Assembly: GCF_023073915.1 (NCBI RefSeq)
Contig: NZ_JADPKK010000013.1
Location: 710,839-774,838 of the forward strand
DNA: 64,000 bases
Source: Bradyrhizobium sp. 149
Lineage (GTDB): Bacteria; Pseudomonadota; Alphaproteobacteria; Rhizobiales; Xanthobacteraceae
Direction of reading: 5' to 3'
The position numbers were made by a program, and so were the translations under genes. Position 1 is the first letter of the stretch, and each line of letters opens with the position of its first letter. Of this stretch, positions 45,826-57,910 are shown piece by piece. Below the pieces are notes generated by a model. That model ran no database searches. It was not told the DNA's origin and saw nothing but the letters and a program-made list of their open reading frames with translations.

Positions 45826-45863
45826 GGCTGCCTGCGTCAATTCAACTCAGGGAGTTCCCGCAC

Positions 45864-46112
45864 ATGAAGACTACCAAGCTCGCTCTCGCCGTAATGTTGG
45901 CAACCGGCCTCGCCGCCGCGCCGTTCGCCGCGCAGGCCAAGTCGCACAAGGCGAAACATGGGTCCTCGATGTCATCGTCGCAGACCACCACGGGCGCCAA
46001 CACCAAGCCCTCCAAGGGTCCAGATCCCTCCGGTCAGGGCGGCTCTGGTCCCGGCTCCGATCAGGGCGGCACCATGACGAACAACAAGGGCGGCATGAGC
46101 AACACCAAATAG
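45864..46112 (+). CDS. Small secreted Ser/Gly-rich protein
   Basis: The 82-residue protein has a signal peptide (LALAVMLATGLAAAPFAAQA) after AGGGAG. The mature part is low-complexity (SMSSSQTTTG, GQGGSGPGSDQGG) with KSHKAKHG at its start, so it is probably disordered in the periplasm. A terminator follows. It resembles the product of 36744-37040 in composition. Confidence 0.76.
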   Translation: MKTTKLALAVMLATGLAAAPFAAQAKSHKAKHGSSMSSSQTTTGANTKPSKGPDPSGQGGSGPGSDQGGTMTNNKGGMSNTK

Positions 46113-46131
46113 GTGTTCGCCGAAATCGTGA

Positions 46132-46157
46132 AGGGCCCCGCGATGGCGGGGCCTTTT
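46132..46157 (+). terminator. Rho-independent terminator
   Basis: The stem AGGGCCCCGC/GCGGGGCCTT with a short loop ends in TTTTG. Confidence 0.85.
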
Positions 46158-46240
46158 GCTTTGGGTGTTCGATCTCTTGTCAGGCAGCGTCGTGGACATC
46201 CGGCCCGGCGCGTCCTCACATGTCGCGTTGCCCGCACGCT

Positions 46241-46438
46241 TCAACTGCGATAGCCGCCGGAGATGTTGGGATGATCTGCTTTCACGAGATGATCGAGCCG
46301 TGCGCGCTTGCGGGCGATCAGGAGCTGGGCCGCGGCGTGGTCGAGCCCCTCGCGTTGCAGCTGCCGGATGGCAGAGCCCAGTTCGAGAATCTCGGCGCGC
46401 AGCTTTAGAATCCGGTACGCATCCGGGTCTTCCTCCAC
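46241..46438 (-). CDS. Small helical protein, 65 residues
   Basis: It starts MEEDPDAYRILKLRAEILEL and continues with helices rich in Arg, Leu and Ala (AAAQLLIARKRARLDHLVKA). It is soluble and probably a helical hairpin. It lies 18 bases after the 91-residue gene on the same strand, so the two may form an operon. The function is unknown. Confidence 0.66.
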   Translation of the reverse strand: MEEDPDAYRILKLRAEILELGSAIRQLQREGLDHAAAQLLIARKRARLDHLVKADHPNISGGYRS

Positions 46439-46456
46439 CGTGCGCTCCCAAAGCTC

Positions 46457-46732
46457 TCAGCGGCGCGCGATCTCGCGCAGAGGACTACCTGGCGTCTTCG
46501 CAGAACGAAGGCGCATCCCATCGCGGACATCCGGCAGGACATCGCCGCCACCTGCAGCCTTCCATTCGCAAATCAGCAGATTGATTTTCCGGCGCAGGTC
46601 CATCTGCGCCAGCGCCTTCTCTGTACAGTCGCGATCGCAGTCGACGAGCTCGCGCACGGACACCTCGAGGTCGGCCATTTCCAGCCTCAAGGCGCTGATT
46701 CTACGTCGAATTTCATTAATTCTGTTGTCCAT
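46457..46732 (-). CDS. Small coiled-coil protein, 91 residues
   Basis: It starts MDNRINEIRRRISALRLEMA, a leucine-rich coiled coil, then DCDRDCTEKALAQMDLRRKI and a basic tail. The start at 46732 has no good ribosome site; an internal ATG at 46678 (MADLEVSVREL) follows GAGGCTGGAA and may be the real start. A LexA-box-like sequence lies just upstream. Confidence 0.66.
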   Translation of the reverse strand: MDNRINEIRRRISALRLEMADLEVSVRELVDCDRDCTEKALAQMDLRRKINLLICEWKAAGGGDVLPDVRDGMRLRSAKTPGSPLREIARR

Positions 46733-46741
46733 GGCTTGTTA

Positions 46742-46756
46742 GAACAAAATAAGAAC
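46742..46756. promoter_or_regulatory. LexA (SOS) box candidate, GAAC-N7-GAAC
   Basis: GAAC at 46742-46745 and GAAC at 46753-46756 with seven A/T bases between are an exact match to the direct-repeat LexA site of alphaproteobacteria. It sits between divergent starts at 46732 and 46789. Confidence 0.65.
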
Positions 46757-46788
46757 ATATAGTCGCGATTTCAGAAGGGAGCAGCGAC

Positions 46789-46983
46789 ATGCAGGTTCAG
46801 GGTAAATACGACGCCAGGGCTTTCCTCGCCGAGCAGATGACACGGGCGCAGGGCCTCCGGCTGAAACGGCTAAGCGAAGAAGCGTATCAACCCGCGCAAT
46901 ATGCGCGGGATCTGTCCTCCGGCGAGGCAGCACGGCGCATCCAGGTGCTGGAAGCGGAAATCGAGCTGGCGAATTCGTTCTAG
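46789..46983 (+). CDS. DUF3072 family protein
   Basis: The 64-residue protein follows AAGGGAG. It reads MQVQGKYDARAFLAEQMTRA, then LKRLSEEAYQP and SGEAARRIQVLEAEIE, matching the short DUF3072 pattern of a first helix, an acidic linker and a closing helix. The function is unknown. The LexA-box candidate lies 33 bases before the start. Confidence 0.82.
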   Translation: MQVQGKYDARAFLAEQMTRAQGLRLKRLSEEAYQPAQYARDLSSGEAARRIQVLEAEIELANSF

Positions 46984-47021
46984 GCTACGTCGCGTATCCA
47001 GGACGTTGCGTGCCCGCTTTC

Positions 47022-47046
47022 GGAACCATGCCTGTCGCGGATGGTT
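47022..47046 (+). promoter_or_regulatory. EcfG-like promoter (GGAAC-N16-GGTT)
   Basis: GGAAC at 47022-47026 and GGTT at 47043-47046 have 16-base spacing. The lysine-rich gene starts at 47071. Confidence 0.5.
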
Positions 47047-47070
47047 CTCCCCGGCCAAGGGAGAACATGC

Positions 47071-47379
47071 ATGGCACGCAAGGCAAAGAAGCGCCGCTAC
47101 TCGCGCAGCTCCGGCAGCGATGTCGAAGGCGAGATGAAACGCTACAAGAAGGGTACCGCGAAAAGCGGACCTGGCGGTCGAGGCGGACGCGTGAAGAACC
47201 GCAAGCAGGCAATCGCGATCGGCCTGTCGAAGGCGCGCAAGAAGGGCAAGAAGGTCCCGAAGAAAGCCGCGAAGCGGAAAACATCCAATAAGACGTCCAA
47301 AAAGACTTCGAAGAAAACGTCCAAGAAGGGTTCAAGGAAGACTTCGAAGAAAGCATCGAAACGTAAATCTTCCAGATAG
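47071..47379 (+). CDS. Lysine-rich histone-like protein (DUF6496-type N-terminus)
   Basis: The 102-residue protein starts MARKAKKRRYSRSSGS. The first part has EMKRYKKGTAKSGPGG and NRKQAIAIGLSKARKKGKK, a conserved small-protein core in rhizobia. The tail is a Lys/Ser/Thr repeat (KTSKKTSKKTSKKGSRKTSK) like histone H1 or AlgP tails. Non-specific nucleic acid binding is inferred. An EcfG-like promoter precedes it. Confidence 0.8.
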   Translation: MARKAKKRRYSRSSGSDVEGEMKRYKKGTAKSGPGGRGGRVKNRKQAIAIGLSKARKKGKKVPKKAAKRKTSNKTSKKTSKKTSKKGSRKTSKKASKRKSSR

Positions 47380-47394
47380 TCGTGCTGGCCTCCG

Positions 47395-47757
47395 TCAGAT
47401 CATGCTGCCCGGCATGAAGCAGCGGATTGAAATGCCGAACGCGGTCTTCACCGGCCAAACCATGGTGCGGCCGGCCCGGTTCGGCTCGGTGATCACGGCT
47501 TCGTCCGGCACCTCGACCCACTCGCCGTCGAGACGCACGCGATAATGCCCGTTGTGCGATTCCCAGTCGGGATCGGCGACGGCAAACCCATCCGCATCCG
47601 AGCAGCACGGACCGAGATGGCTGCGCAGGCTGTCAAACCATGGCTTGAGCGGAGAGTTCGCGTAGCGACCGTCGTCCCGCCCGAGAGCGTTTCCGCCCCA
47701 CAGCACGAACGTCGCCACAAGCAGCGCACTTTTCAGCGAGAGCTTCAATCGATCCAT
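47395..47757 (-). CDS. Hypothetical secreted protein
   Basis: The 120-residue protein starts MDRLKLSLKSALLVATFVLW with a signal peptide. The mature part has WFDSLRSHLGPCCSDADG, then HYRVRLDGEWVEVPDEAVI and IRCFMPGSMI; three cysteines are present. It is common in this group of bacteria as far as I recall, with unknown function. Confidence 0.75.
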   Translation of the reverse strand: MDRLKLSLKSALLVATFVLWGGNALGRDDGRYANSPLKPWFDSLRSHLGPCCSDADGFAVADPDWESHNGHYRVRLDGEWVEVPDEAVITEPNRAGRTMVWPVKTAFGISIRCFMPGSMI

Positions 47758-47975
47758 GTCGGCACCGATCACATGCGAACTACCGGCCATTCCACAAGGC
47801 GACGGGAAGTTCGAAGTTCCACGCTTGCAACCGTCTCGGCGGCTTCGCTGCCGCCGGACAATACGCAAGCCGGAACTGTGATGAGCGAACACGGCTTTTT
47901 CGGACGAACCGGGTCATCATTCCTGCCGTTGACGAGAATGTTATCGGTGGGCTCCCGAAGTCCTGAAGGCAAATG

Positions 47976-48004
47976 AGAAAGGCGGCCCGAGGGCCGCCTT
48001 TTTG
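47976..48004 (-). terminator. Terminator of degP
   Basis: GGCGGCCCGAGGGCCGCC forms a long stem; T-rich bases on both sides let it work in either direction. Confidence 0.75.
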
Positions 48005-48028
48005 TACTTGTCCCGAGCGAGGCTCGAC

Positions 48029-49564
48029 TTATGCGAGCGGCACCGCGACGAACCGGGTCGCCTGCGCGCCTCTGACCTGCAGCAGCACGCTGCGCTTGCC
48101 GGACGATTTCGCCTGCGCCAGTTCCGAACGGACATCGCCGATATTGGCGACGGCCTTGCCGCCGACATTGAGGATGACGTCGCCGGTCTGGATGCCGCGC
48201 TGCGCGGCCGGCCCTTGGGGATCGACTTCCGTGACGACGACGCCCTTCTGGCCGGCACCCTGGACGTCACCGGCCGGGGCCAGGCTGAGCCCGAGGCGCG
48301 GCGTGCCGGCATCTGGCTGCGTCTTGCCCTCGTCGGCTTTAGCCTGCCGCTCGTTCGGCAACTCGCCGAGCGCCAGCGTCACCGCCCTGCTGTCACCCTT
48401 ATGGACGACATCGAGCTTCACGGACGTGCCCGGCGCCAGGGTGGCGATGGTGCGGGCGAGATCGCGGGAATCCTTGATCGCGGTGCCGTTGACGGCGGTG
48501 ATGACGTCGCCCGCCTCGATGCCCGCCTTCGCCGCCGGGCTGCCGTCCTGCGGATTGTCGACGATCGCGCCACGCGCTTCCTTGAGGCCGAGGCTGTCGG
48601 CAATATCCGATGTCACCGGCTGCACCTGGACGCCGAGCCAGCCGCGCGTGACCGCGCCCTTGTCCTTCAACTGTGCGATGACAAGCTTTGCGGTCGAGGC
48701 CGGAATGTCGAAGCCGATGCCGACCGAGCCGCCGGACGGCGAGAAGATCGCGGTGTTCACGCCGATCACGTTGCCGTTCATATCGAACGCCGGGCCGCCG
48801 GAATTGCCCTTGTTGATCGGCGCGTCGATCTGGATGAAATCGTCATAAGGACCGTTGCCGATGTCGCGGCCGCTGGCCGAGACGATGCCGGCGGTCACGG
48901 TACCGCCGAGGCCGAAGGGATTGCCGACCGCGACCACCCAGTCGCCGATGCGCGGCTTCTGGTCGGAGAATTTGACGAACGGAAAATCCTTCTTGCCTTC
49001 GACCTTGATCAGCGCGAGATCGGTCTTCGGATCGGTGCCGACCACCTTCGCGGTGTAGATCATGCCGTCGTCCATCGTCACCTGCACCGACTCGGCGTGA
49101 TCGACGACGTGGTTATTGGTCACGGCGTAGCCGTCCGCGGAGATGAAAAAGCCGGAGCCCTCACCCGTGATCACCTGGTGGCGCTGGCGCGGCATGCCGT
49201 TCATGCCGCCCGGGCCACGGAAGCCGAACTGCCGCGAGAACTGGTCGAACGGCGTCTCCTCGTCCGAATCCATCCGGTTCTGTTGCAGCATCGCGCTCTT
49301 CTCGTTGTCCTGGTCGATTCTGACCCGCACCGAGATGACGGCGGGTTTGACCTTGCTGACGAGATCGCCGAAGCCCGGCGGTGTCGCGGCGGTCTCCGCG
49401 GCCTGGGCGGGCGCAATGAAGGAGGTTACGCTGAACGGCGAAGAGCCGGGAGCAGCTGCCAGCACGGCCACGCCAAGCGCGGCCACGGTGCCGAGCAGCG
49501 CGAGCCGGCGCGGCCTCAGGACCTTGCGGGACGTAGTGGTGTCTGAATTGACGCGATCGCTCAT
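48029..49564 (-). CDS. degP: Periplasmic serine endoprotease, DegP/Do family
   Basis: The 511-residue protease and chaperone degrades misfolded periplasmic proteins. The start MSDRVNSDTTTSRK leads into a long signal region ending near FIAPAQAAETA. The catalytic triad is seen in VTNNHVVDHAE (His), TDLALIKVEG (Asp) and NKGNSGGPAFDM (Ser). Two PDZ domains follow (RGWLGVQVQPVTSDIADSLG and the GLSLAPAGDVQGAG-like second one), as in DegP and MucD. Confidence 0.95.
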   Translation of the reverse strand: MSDRVNSDTTTSRKVLRPRRLALLGTVAALGVAVLAAAPGSSPFSVTSFIAPAQAAETAATPPGFGDLVSKVKPAVISVRVRIDQDNEKSAMLQQNRMDSDEETPFDQFSRQFGFRGPGGMNGMPRQRHQVITGEGSGFFISADGYAVTNNHVVDHAESVQVTMDDGMIYTAKVVGTDPKTDLALIKVEGKKDFPFVKFSDQKPRIGDWVVAVGNPFGLGGTVTAGIVSASGRDIGNGPYDDFIQIDAPINKGNSGGPAFDMNGNVIGVNTAIFSPSGGSVGIGFDIPASTAKLVIAQLKDKGAVTRGWLGVQVQPVTSDIADSLGLKEARGAIVDNPQDGSPAAKAGIEAGDVITAVNGTAIKDSRDLARTIATLAPGTSVKLDVVHKGDSRAVTLALGELPNERQAKADEGKTQPDAGTPRLGLSLAPAGDVQGAGQKGVVVTEVDPQGPAAQRGIQTGDVILNVGGKAVANIGDVRSELAQAKSSGKRSVLLQVRGAQATRFVAVPLA

Positions 49565-49770
49565 GTCGAAATGTCCATGTTGGGTAAGTCGCCTTGCACC
49601 CAACATGGCGGTCGCCACCTTACAGCGTCCCGTCCACGCGATTAAATCTTGGCAAAGAATACACGATCGGAGGCCGGACCAAGTGCTTCGAGCCGGCTCG
49701 TTATGCGATGCGATGGACCAGGACGGCCGAGTGCGGAAGTCGCCTCAGAGGGGAAGCGATACGTGCGCCG

Positions 49771-49980
49771 TCACGCCGCGGCGGGCCTCTCCCACGCCGT
49801 AGCGACATCATCCTCGTCGTGTTGCGCATTGCACGCGTCGAAATGCGCCTTGAGTTCGACTTCGGCGAGATATTCGAAATGTTCGGCCTGGCCGAGCAGC
49901 TCCCAGTTCTGGAGCGGCCGATAGGCGGCCTGCTGACGACAGAGGGACGCCAGCGCGCGGTAGCGACGTACGTTCTCCAT
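49771..49980 (-). CDS. Small helical protein, 69 residues (ENVRRYR family, paralog 1)
   Basis: The ATG at 49980 follows GGGAGGG. It starts MENVRRYRALASLCRQQAAY and continues WELLGQAEHFEYLAEVELKA. The gene at 60180 encodes a clear paralog. Both look like two-helix proteins of about 50 conserved residues. The function is unknown. Confidence 0.75.
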   Translation of the reverse strand: MENVRRYRALASLCRQQAAYRPLQNWELLGQAEHFEYLAEVELKAHFDACNAQHDEDDVATAWERPAAA

Positions 49981-50205
49981 GAGACCCTCCCTCGCATTCA
50001 CAGAGCTTATCGCTCTTATTGCGTCAGGCCGATGGCGGTTGTGCAAAAGATTTGCTGCGCCCGCCGCGCGCGAGACTCGCTTGTTCTAGGAAATGCGTAT
50101 TCGGGCGAAAGTTCCAATCAGCGCGGACTCAATATGTCCGGTGAAAAGTGGCAGGCCCTGGCACAGCCATTCCGGTGCCGGCTCGCTCCGCCTGCATCGC
50201 GTAGC

Positions 50206-50943
50206 CTACCGGATGAGTGCGGGTTCGCCGACACGCACCGTCTGCGCCGAACTATGTTGCAGGTTCGGAACCCTGCCGGCCTCCGCCGCGACGCGAATGG
50301 CCGCGATATTCGCGGCATAGTCCGCGCTGCTCTTGCCGCGAAACACGGCGGAACCCGCCACAAGCGTATCGGCGCCCGCAGCGGCCACGGCAGCGGCGTT
50401 GTCGCGCGTGATGCCGCCGTCCACCTCGAGCCGGATCGGCCGCTCGCCGATCATGCTTCGAATGCGCGCGATCTTCTCGAGTTGGGACTCAAGGAACGAC
50501 TGGCCGCCGAAGCCCGGATTGACCGTCATCACCAGGACAAGATCGAGACGATCGAGCAGATATTCGATGGCGCTTTCAGGGGTCGCGGGACACAGGCTGA
50601 CACCGGCTTTCTTGCCGAGCGCGCGGATGGCCTGGAGCGAGCGATCGAGATGCGGACCGGCTTCGGCATGCACCGTGATGACATCCGCCCCGGCCTTCGC
50701 GAACGCTTCGAGATAGGGATCGGCGGGCGCGATCATGAGATGCACGTCGAACATTTTTTTCGTCAGCGGCCGGATCGCCTTGATGATGTCGGCGCCATAA
50801 CTGATGTTCGGGACGAAATGCCCGTCCATGACGTCGCAATGAATCCAGTCGGCGCCCGCCGCGTCGATCGCCACGATCTCCTCGCCGAGGCGCGCAAAAT
50901 CCGCAGCCAGGATCGAAGGCGCGATGAGGATTTCGCTCGTCAT
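50206..50943 (-). CDS. cbbE: Ribulose-phosphate 3-epimerase
   Basis: This enzyme interconverts ribulose 5-phosphate and xylulose 5-phosphate in the Calvin cycle. The 245-residue TIM barrel has [51 protein letters not shown] and [11 protein letters not shown], covering the metal and phosphate ligands. The start overlaps the cbbX stop by four bases. It is the last gene of the cbb operon. Confidence 0.95.
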   Translation of the reverse strand: MTSEILIAPSILAADFARLGEEIVAIDAAGADWIHCDVMDGHFVPNISYGADIIKAIRPLTKKMFDVHLMIAPADPYLEAFAKAGADVITVHAEAGPHLDRSLQAIRALGKKAGVSLCPATPESAIEYLLDRLDLVLVMTVNPGFGGQSFLESQLEKIARIRSMIGERPIRLEVDGGITRDNAAAVAAAGADTLVAGSAVFRGKSSADYAANIAAIRVAAEAGRVPNLQHSSAQTVRVGEPALIR

Positions 50944-51875
50944 GGCTTCGCACTCCTCTGCGCGTCGGCACCGCCGGTGAAGACGCGGCTGGCCAGGACA
51001 TCCATGGGATCGATCGTTTCGAGGTCGGCGATATCGAGCATGCGGTCGAGATCCGACACCAGGCGATCCGCCTGCCGCAGCCGAATGCGGTCGACGGCGT
51101 TGCGGATCGAACGCGCATTCGAGAAGAACGGCTGGGTGCGGCGCAGCGCGATGTATTTCTCGAAAGCCTCGCGCGCCGCCGCCGAGAGGCGGTAGCCCCG
51201 TTCCTTCAGCATCAGCTCGGCGATGACGAGCAGCTCGGCCTCCGCATAGTCCGGAAAGTCGATGTGGTGCGCGATGCGCGAGCGGAAGCCAGGATTGGAG
51301 GCGAAGAAGTTCGTCATCCGCTCGCCATAGCCGGCAAGGATCACAACGAGGTCCTCGCGCTGGTTCTCCATCACCTGGAGCAGAATCTCGATCGCCTCCT
51401 GACCGTAGTCGCGCTCGTTGTCCGGCCGATGCAGATAATAGGCCTCGTCGATGAACAGCACGCCGCCCATCGCCTTCTTCAGGATCTCCTTGGTCTTCGG
51501 CGCGGTGTGGCCGATATATTGACCGACGAGATCGTCGCGCGTCACCGAGATCACCTGTCCGCGCCGCACGAAGCCGAGGCCGTGCAGAATCTTTGCCATG
51601 CGCAGCGCGACGGTCGTCTTGCCGGTGCCGGGATTGCCGGTGAACGACATGTGCAACGTCGGTGGCGACGAAGCCAGTCCCGCGCGCTGCCGGATGCGTT
51701 CGATCAGCAAGAGCGACGCGATCTGGCGCACGCGGTTCTTCACCGGCTTCAATCCGATCAGCTCCCGCTCGAGCTGTTGCAACGTATCGGTGATTCCAGC
51801 CGCTTCGGCCTCCTTGCGGAGATCGAAATTGGTCTCGCCGGGCTCAGTGGTCATTGCGTGGGGAGCATCCAGCAT
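50940..51875 (-). CDS. cbbX: Red-type RuBisCO activase, AAA+ ATPase
   Basis: CbbX remodels inhibited RuBisCO by pulling the C-terminal tail of CbbL. The 311 residues hold Walker A ([16 protein letters not shown]) near residue 84, Walker B ([13 protein letters not shown]) near 145, and [16 protein letters not shown] sensor region. The start at 51875 was chosen for its GAGGTG site; 51854 is an alternative. The C-terminus overlaps cbbE. Confidence 0.95.
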   Translation of the reverse strand: MLDAPHAMTTEPGETNFDLRKEAEAAGITDTLQQLERELIGLKPVKNRVRQIASLLLIERIRQRAGLASSPPTLHMSFTGNPGTGKTTVALRMAKILHGLGFVRRGQVISVTRDDLVGQYIGHTAPKTKEILKKAMGGVLFIDEAYYLHRPDNERDYGQEAIEILLQVMENQREDLVVILAGYGERMTNFFASNPGFRSRIAHHIDFPDYAEAELLVIAELMLKERGYRLSAAAREAFEKYIALRRTQPFFSNARSIRNAVDRIRLRQADRLVSDLDRMLDIADLETIDPMDVLASRVFTGGADAQRSAKP

Positions 51876-51973
51876 CGGCACCTCGAAGAAAAGAGCTTCG
51901 CCGCCGGGAAGCGGCGAAGCAGTGGTCCGCCAAGGAAACGGAGCAGGGAGTGCTCCGCGCGGAGGAGAATGAC

Positions 51974-52381
51974 TTAGGTCGCCGCGTGCGCGGGCTGCCG
52001 GCGCACGGTGGTGTAGCGGATCGCGCGCCCCCCCACCTCCTGCCGTACCAGCTCGAACTCGGCCTCCTGCGGCGGGCGGTTGACGATGAAGGAGATCCGC
52101 ACCGATTCCCAGCCATGGCTGGAGTCGAAGCCGCTGAGGCGGATGTAGCGGTCGCCATACACTCTGCGGCATTCGGCGAGCTCCATCATCACGCCGGCGG
52201 CGTCCTGGAGATCGAACATCGGCAGGCCCCACATCTCCCAATAGGTGTTGCGGGGATGCGGATCGTCGGTGAACTCGATGTTCACCGCCCAACCATTGGT
52301 GAGGCAATACTGCACCTGCTTGGTGATCTGATCGTCGGTCAAATCGGGCAGGAACGAGAAACAGCCTTGGGTCAGCTTCAT
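51974..52381 (-). CDS. cbbS: RuBisCO small subunit, form IC
   Basis: The 135-residue subunit starts [20 protein letters not shown]. It has [20 protein letters not shown] and the extended C-terminus ([16 protein letters not shown]) typical of red-type small subunits. It forms the L8S8 enzyme with CbbL, whose gene ends 12 bases upstream of the start. Confidence 0.97.
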   Translation of the reverse strand: MKLTQGCFSFLPDLTDDQITKQVQYCLTNGWAVNIEFTDDPHPRNTYWEMWGLPMFDLQDAAGVMMELAECRRVYGDRYIRLSGFDSSHGWESVRISFIVNRPPQEAEFELVRQEVGGRAIRYTTVRRQPAHAAT

Positions 52382-52392
52382 GACAAATCTCC

Positions 52393-54970
<2,578 letters not shown>

Positions 54971-54984
54971 GACAATTCCTCCTG

Positions 54985-57006
54985 TTATTGCTTGCCGACG
55001 CGGGCAATTGCCCGCCGGGCGGCTTCCGCAACGTTTTGCGGCGTGATGCCGAATTCGCGGTAGAGCACGGGTGCAGGCGCCGAGGCACCGAAGCCGCGCA
55101 TGCCGACGAATTCGCCCTCGGTACCGATCCAGCGATGCCAATCGCCGGCTACTGCCGCCTCAATGCCGATCCGTGGCGCAGTGCCGAGAACAGCGGCGCG
55201 GTAGTCCTCCGGCTGCTCCTCGAACAACGCGAAGCACGGGGCGGAGACCACGGCCGCGCGCACGTGCTCGGTCGCGAGCAGGCGGGCGGCTTCCAGAGCG
55301 ATAGAGACTTCCGAACCGGTCGCCATCAGTGTCACGTCGCGTCCGCCGTCGGGCGAGACGATGAGATAGGCGCCGCGTGCAACGCGGTTTCTGCCGCGGA
55401 CATCGCTGCGGAAGGTCGGCAGCGCCTGACGCGACAGGCACAGCACGGATGGACGATTTTCGGCCTCGAGTGCGCATTCCCAAGCTTCCAGCGTCTCGAC
55501 CGCATCGGCGGGGCGGAACACAAGCAAGTTCGGAATGACGCGGAGCGCCGCGAGATGCTCGACCGGCTGATGCGTGGGGCCGTCCTCACCGAGCCCAATG
55601 GAGTCATGGGTCATCACATGAATGACGCGGATCCGCATCAGGGCCGCAAGACGGATTGCCGGCCGGCTGTAATCGGAGAAGGCGAGGAAGGTGCCGCCAT
55701 AGGGAATGAAGCCGCCGTGCAGCGCGAGGCCGTTCATCGCGGCCGCCATGCCATGCTCGCGGATGCCGTAATGGATGTAATCGCCGGCGAATGCGTCGCG
55801 CTTGACCGGGGTCTGCGCCTTGGCATGCGTCAGGTTCGAATGCGTCAGGTCCGCCGAGCCACCGACAAATCCGGGAATCGTCCCCGCGATGCCGTCGAGC
55901 ACCTGTTGCGAAGCCTGCCGCGTCGCGAGCTTCGGACGCTCGGTGGCAAAGCGCTCGCGCAATTTCGCCGAGGCCTGGGCATAGGCGTTCGGCAGGGCAA
56001 CCGCCTTGCCCTCGACAAACAGATCGCGCTGCTCGGGCGTGGCGCATTCATAGCGATCGAGCCAGGCGAGACGCTCGACCTGCCCGCGCTGCCCGATCAT
56101 CCGCCACGCTTTCAGGATCGTGACAGGCACCACGAAGGGCTGATAGTCCCAGCCGAGCGTCCGCCGTGCTGCCGCCGTCTGCTCGGTGCCGAGCGGCGCG
56201 CCATGCGCCTTCTCGGTGCCCTGACGATCCGGCGCACCATAGCCGATGACGGTGCGGCAGGCGATCAGCGACGGTCTTGCGCTCTCGCGTTCCTCGGCAA
56301 TCGCCTGCGCAACGGCTTCGGGATCGTGCCCATCGACGCGGCGCACCGACCAGCCGGAGGCTGCGAAGCGCGCGAGCTGGTCGTCGGAGGTCGCGAGCGA
56401 GGTCGGCCCGTCAATGGATATGCCGTTATCGTCGAACAGCACGATCAGGCGGGACAATTGCAAATGGCCGGCGAGCGAGATCGCTTCCTGGCTGATGCCC
56501 TCCATCAGACAGCCGTCGCCGGCGATCACATAGGTGAAGTGATCGACGAGGCCGTCGCCATGCCGCGCATTGGCCATGCGCTCGGCGAGCGCCATGCCGA
56601 CGGCAGTCGCGATCCCCTGCCCCAGCGGACCGGTCGTGGTCTCGACGCCCGGGGTGTGTCCATATTCGGGATGGCCCGGCGTTTTGGAGCCCCATTGCCG
56701 GAACGCCTTGATGTCGTCGAGGCCGACGTCGCCGCCAGTGAGATGGAGCAGTGCATAGAGCAGCATCGAGCCATGGCCCGCCGACAGCACGAAGCGATCG
56801 CGATCCGGCCAATTGGGATGAGCCGGGTCGAATTTCAGGAAGCGCGAGAACAGCACGGTTGCGACATCTGCCATGCCCATCGGCAGGCCGGGATGGCCGG
56901 ATTGCGAAATCTCGATGGCATCGACCGCGAGAAAGCGGACTGCATTGGCAAGATCGCTATGCGCGACCGCCGAGAGGTCGGCTGCGGCGTGGACGGAGAT
57001 GTTCAT
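54985..57006 (-). CDS. cbbT: Transketolase
   Basis: The 673-residue TPP enzyme rearranges sugar phosphates to regenerate the CO2 acceptor. It has [12 protein letters not shown] near residue 36, the TPP motif [20 protein letters not shown] near 158, [14 protein letters not shown], the pyrimidine-domain [19 protein letters not shown] near 415 and [20 protein letters not shown]. The gap to cbbA is only 14 bases. Confidence 0.97.
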   Translation of the reverse strand: MNISVHAAADLSAVAHSDLANAVRFLAVDAIEISQSGHPGLPMGMADVATVLFSRFLKFDPAHPNWPDRDRFVLSAGHGSMLLYALLHLTGGDVGLDDIKAFRQWGSKTPGHPEYGHTPGVETTTGPLGQGIATAVGMALAERMANARHGDGLVDHFTYVIAGDGCLMEGISQEAISLAGHLQLSRLIVLFDDNGISIDGPTSLATSDDQLARFAASGWSVRRVDGHDPEAVAQAIAEERESARPSLIACRTVIGYGAPDRQGTEKAHGAPLGTEQTAAARRTLGWDYQPFVVPVTILKAWRMIGQRGQVERLAWLDRYECATPEQRDLFVEGKAVALPNAYAQASAKLRERFATERPKLATRQASQQVLDGIAGTIPGFVGGSADLTHSNLTHAKAQTPVKRDAFAGDYIHYGIREHGMAAAMNGLALHGGFIPYGGTFLAFSDYSRPAIRLAALMRIRVIHVMTHDSIGLGEDGPTHQPVEHLAALRVIPNLLVFRPADAVETLEAWECALEAENRPSVLCLSRQALPTFRSDVRGRNRVARGAYLIVSPDGGRDVTLMATGSEVSIALEAARLLATEHVRAAVVSAPCFALFEEQPEDYRAAVLGTAPRIGIEAAVAGDWHRWIGTEGEFVGMRGFGASAPAPVLYREFGITPQNVAEAARRAIARVGKQ

Positions 57007-57022
57007 CGGATACTCCCCTTGT

Positions 57023-57898
57023 TCACTTCAGGTTTCGCTTGCGCTCGATCAGCTGCATGATCAGCGGCGTCAGGATGAGCTGCATGGCAAGATCGAGCTT
57101 CGCGCCGGGGCACACGATCGAATTGGCGCGAGACATCCAGCTTTGCGGCAGCATCGAGAGCAGATACGGGAAGTCGATGCCGCGCGGGTTCTTGAAGCGG
57201 ATCACGACCATCGATTCGTCCGGCGTCGGAATCCAGCGCGCGATGAACGGATTGGAGGTGTCCACCGTCGGCACCCGCTGGAAATTGATGTCGGTCTCGG
57301 AAAATTGCGGGCAGATGTAGTGGATGTAATCTGGCATCCGCCGCAGAACGGTGTCGGTGACGGCCTCGGTCGAATAGCCTCGCGCACTGCGGTCGCGGTG
57401 CAGCTTCTGGATCCATTCGAGATTGATGACCGGCACGACGCCGATCTTGAGGTCGGCATAACGCGCGACATTGATCTTGTCCGTGACCACGGCGCCGTGC
57501 AGGCCCTCGTAGAACAACAGGTCGGAGCTCTCCGGCAGCCGATTCCAGTCGGTGAAGGTGCCGGGTGCGGCGCCATGCAGCGCGGATTCCTCGGCATCGT
57601 GGACGTAGTGCCGCGTCGTCGCCGTGCCGGTCTCGCCATAGTCGCGGAACGCCCGCTCCAGCTCCTCGAACAGGTTGGTCTCGGGGCTGAAATGGCTGAA
57701 ATGCCTGTTGCCGCGATCGGCCTCCTTCGCCATCTGCGCGCGCATTTCCGCGCGATCGTAGCGATGGAAGGCGTCGCCTTCAATGTAGGCGGCGTTGACC
57801 TTCTCGCGGAAGAAGATTTGCTCAAAGGTCTTCTTGACCGAAGTGGTACCGGCGCCGGAGGAGCCGGTGATGGAGATGATCGGATGCTTCCTGGACAT
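57023..57898 (-). CDS. cbbP: Phosphoribulokinase
   Basis: The enzyme phosphorylates ribulose 5-phosphate to the RuBisCO substrate. The 291-residue protein has the P-loop [16 protein letters not shown] near residue 8, the catalytic region [14 protein letters not shown] near 41, [16 protein letters not shown] near 73 and YEGLHGAVV near 133. It belongs to the octameric proteobacterial type. Spacing to cbbT is 16 bases and to cbbF 12. Confidence 0.97.
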   Translation of the reverse strand: MSRKHPIISITGSSGAGTTSVKKTFEQIFFREKVNAAYIEGDAFHRYDRAEMRAQMAKEADRGNRHFSHFSPETNLFEELERAFRDYGETGTATTRHYVHDAEESALHGAAPGTFTDWNRLPESSDLLFYEGLHGAVVTDKINVARYADLKIGVVPVINLEWIQKLHRDRSARGYSTEAVTDTVLRRMPDYIHYICPQFSETDINFQRVPTVDTSNPFIARWIPTPDESMVVIRFKNPRGIDFPYLLSMLPQSWMSRANSIVCPGAKLDLAMQLILTPLIMQLIERKRNLK

Positions 57899-57910
57899 GG
57901 GGCGCCTCGC

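Noticed and set aside
48002..49546. 514-codon frame antisense to degP
   Set aside because: DegP catalytic triad and PDZ domains are clear on the minus strand.
54988..57060. 690-codon frame antisense to transketolase
   Set aside because: Transketolase motifs on the minus strand are complete; the plus frame is a codon-bias shadow.
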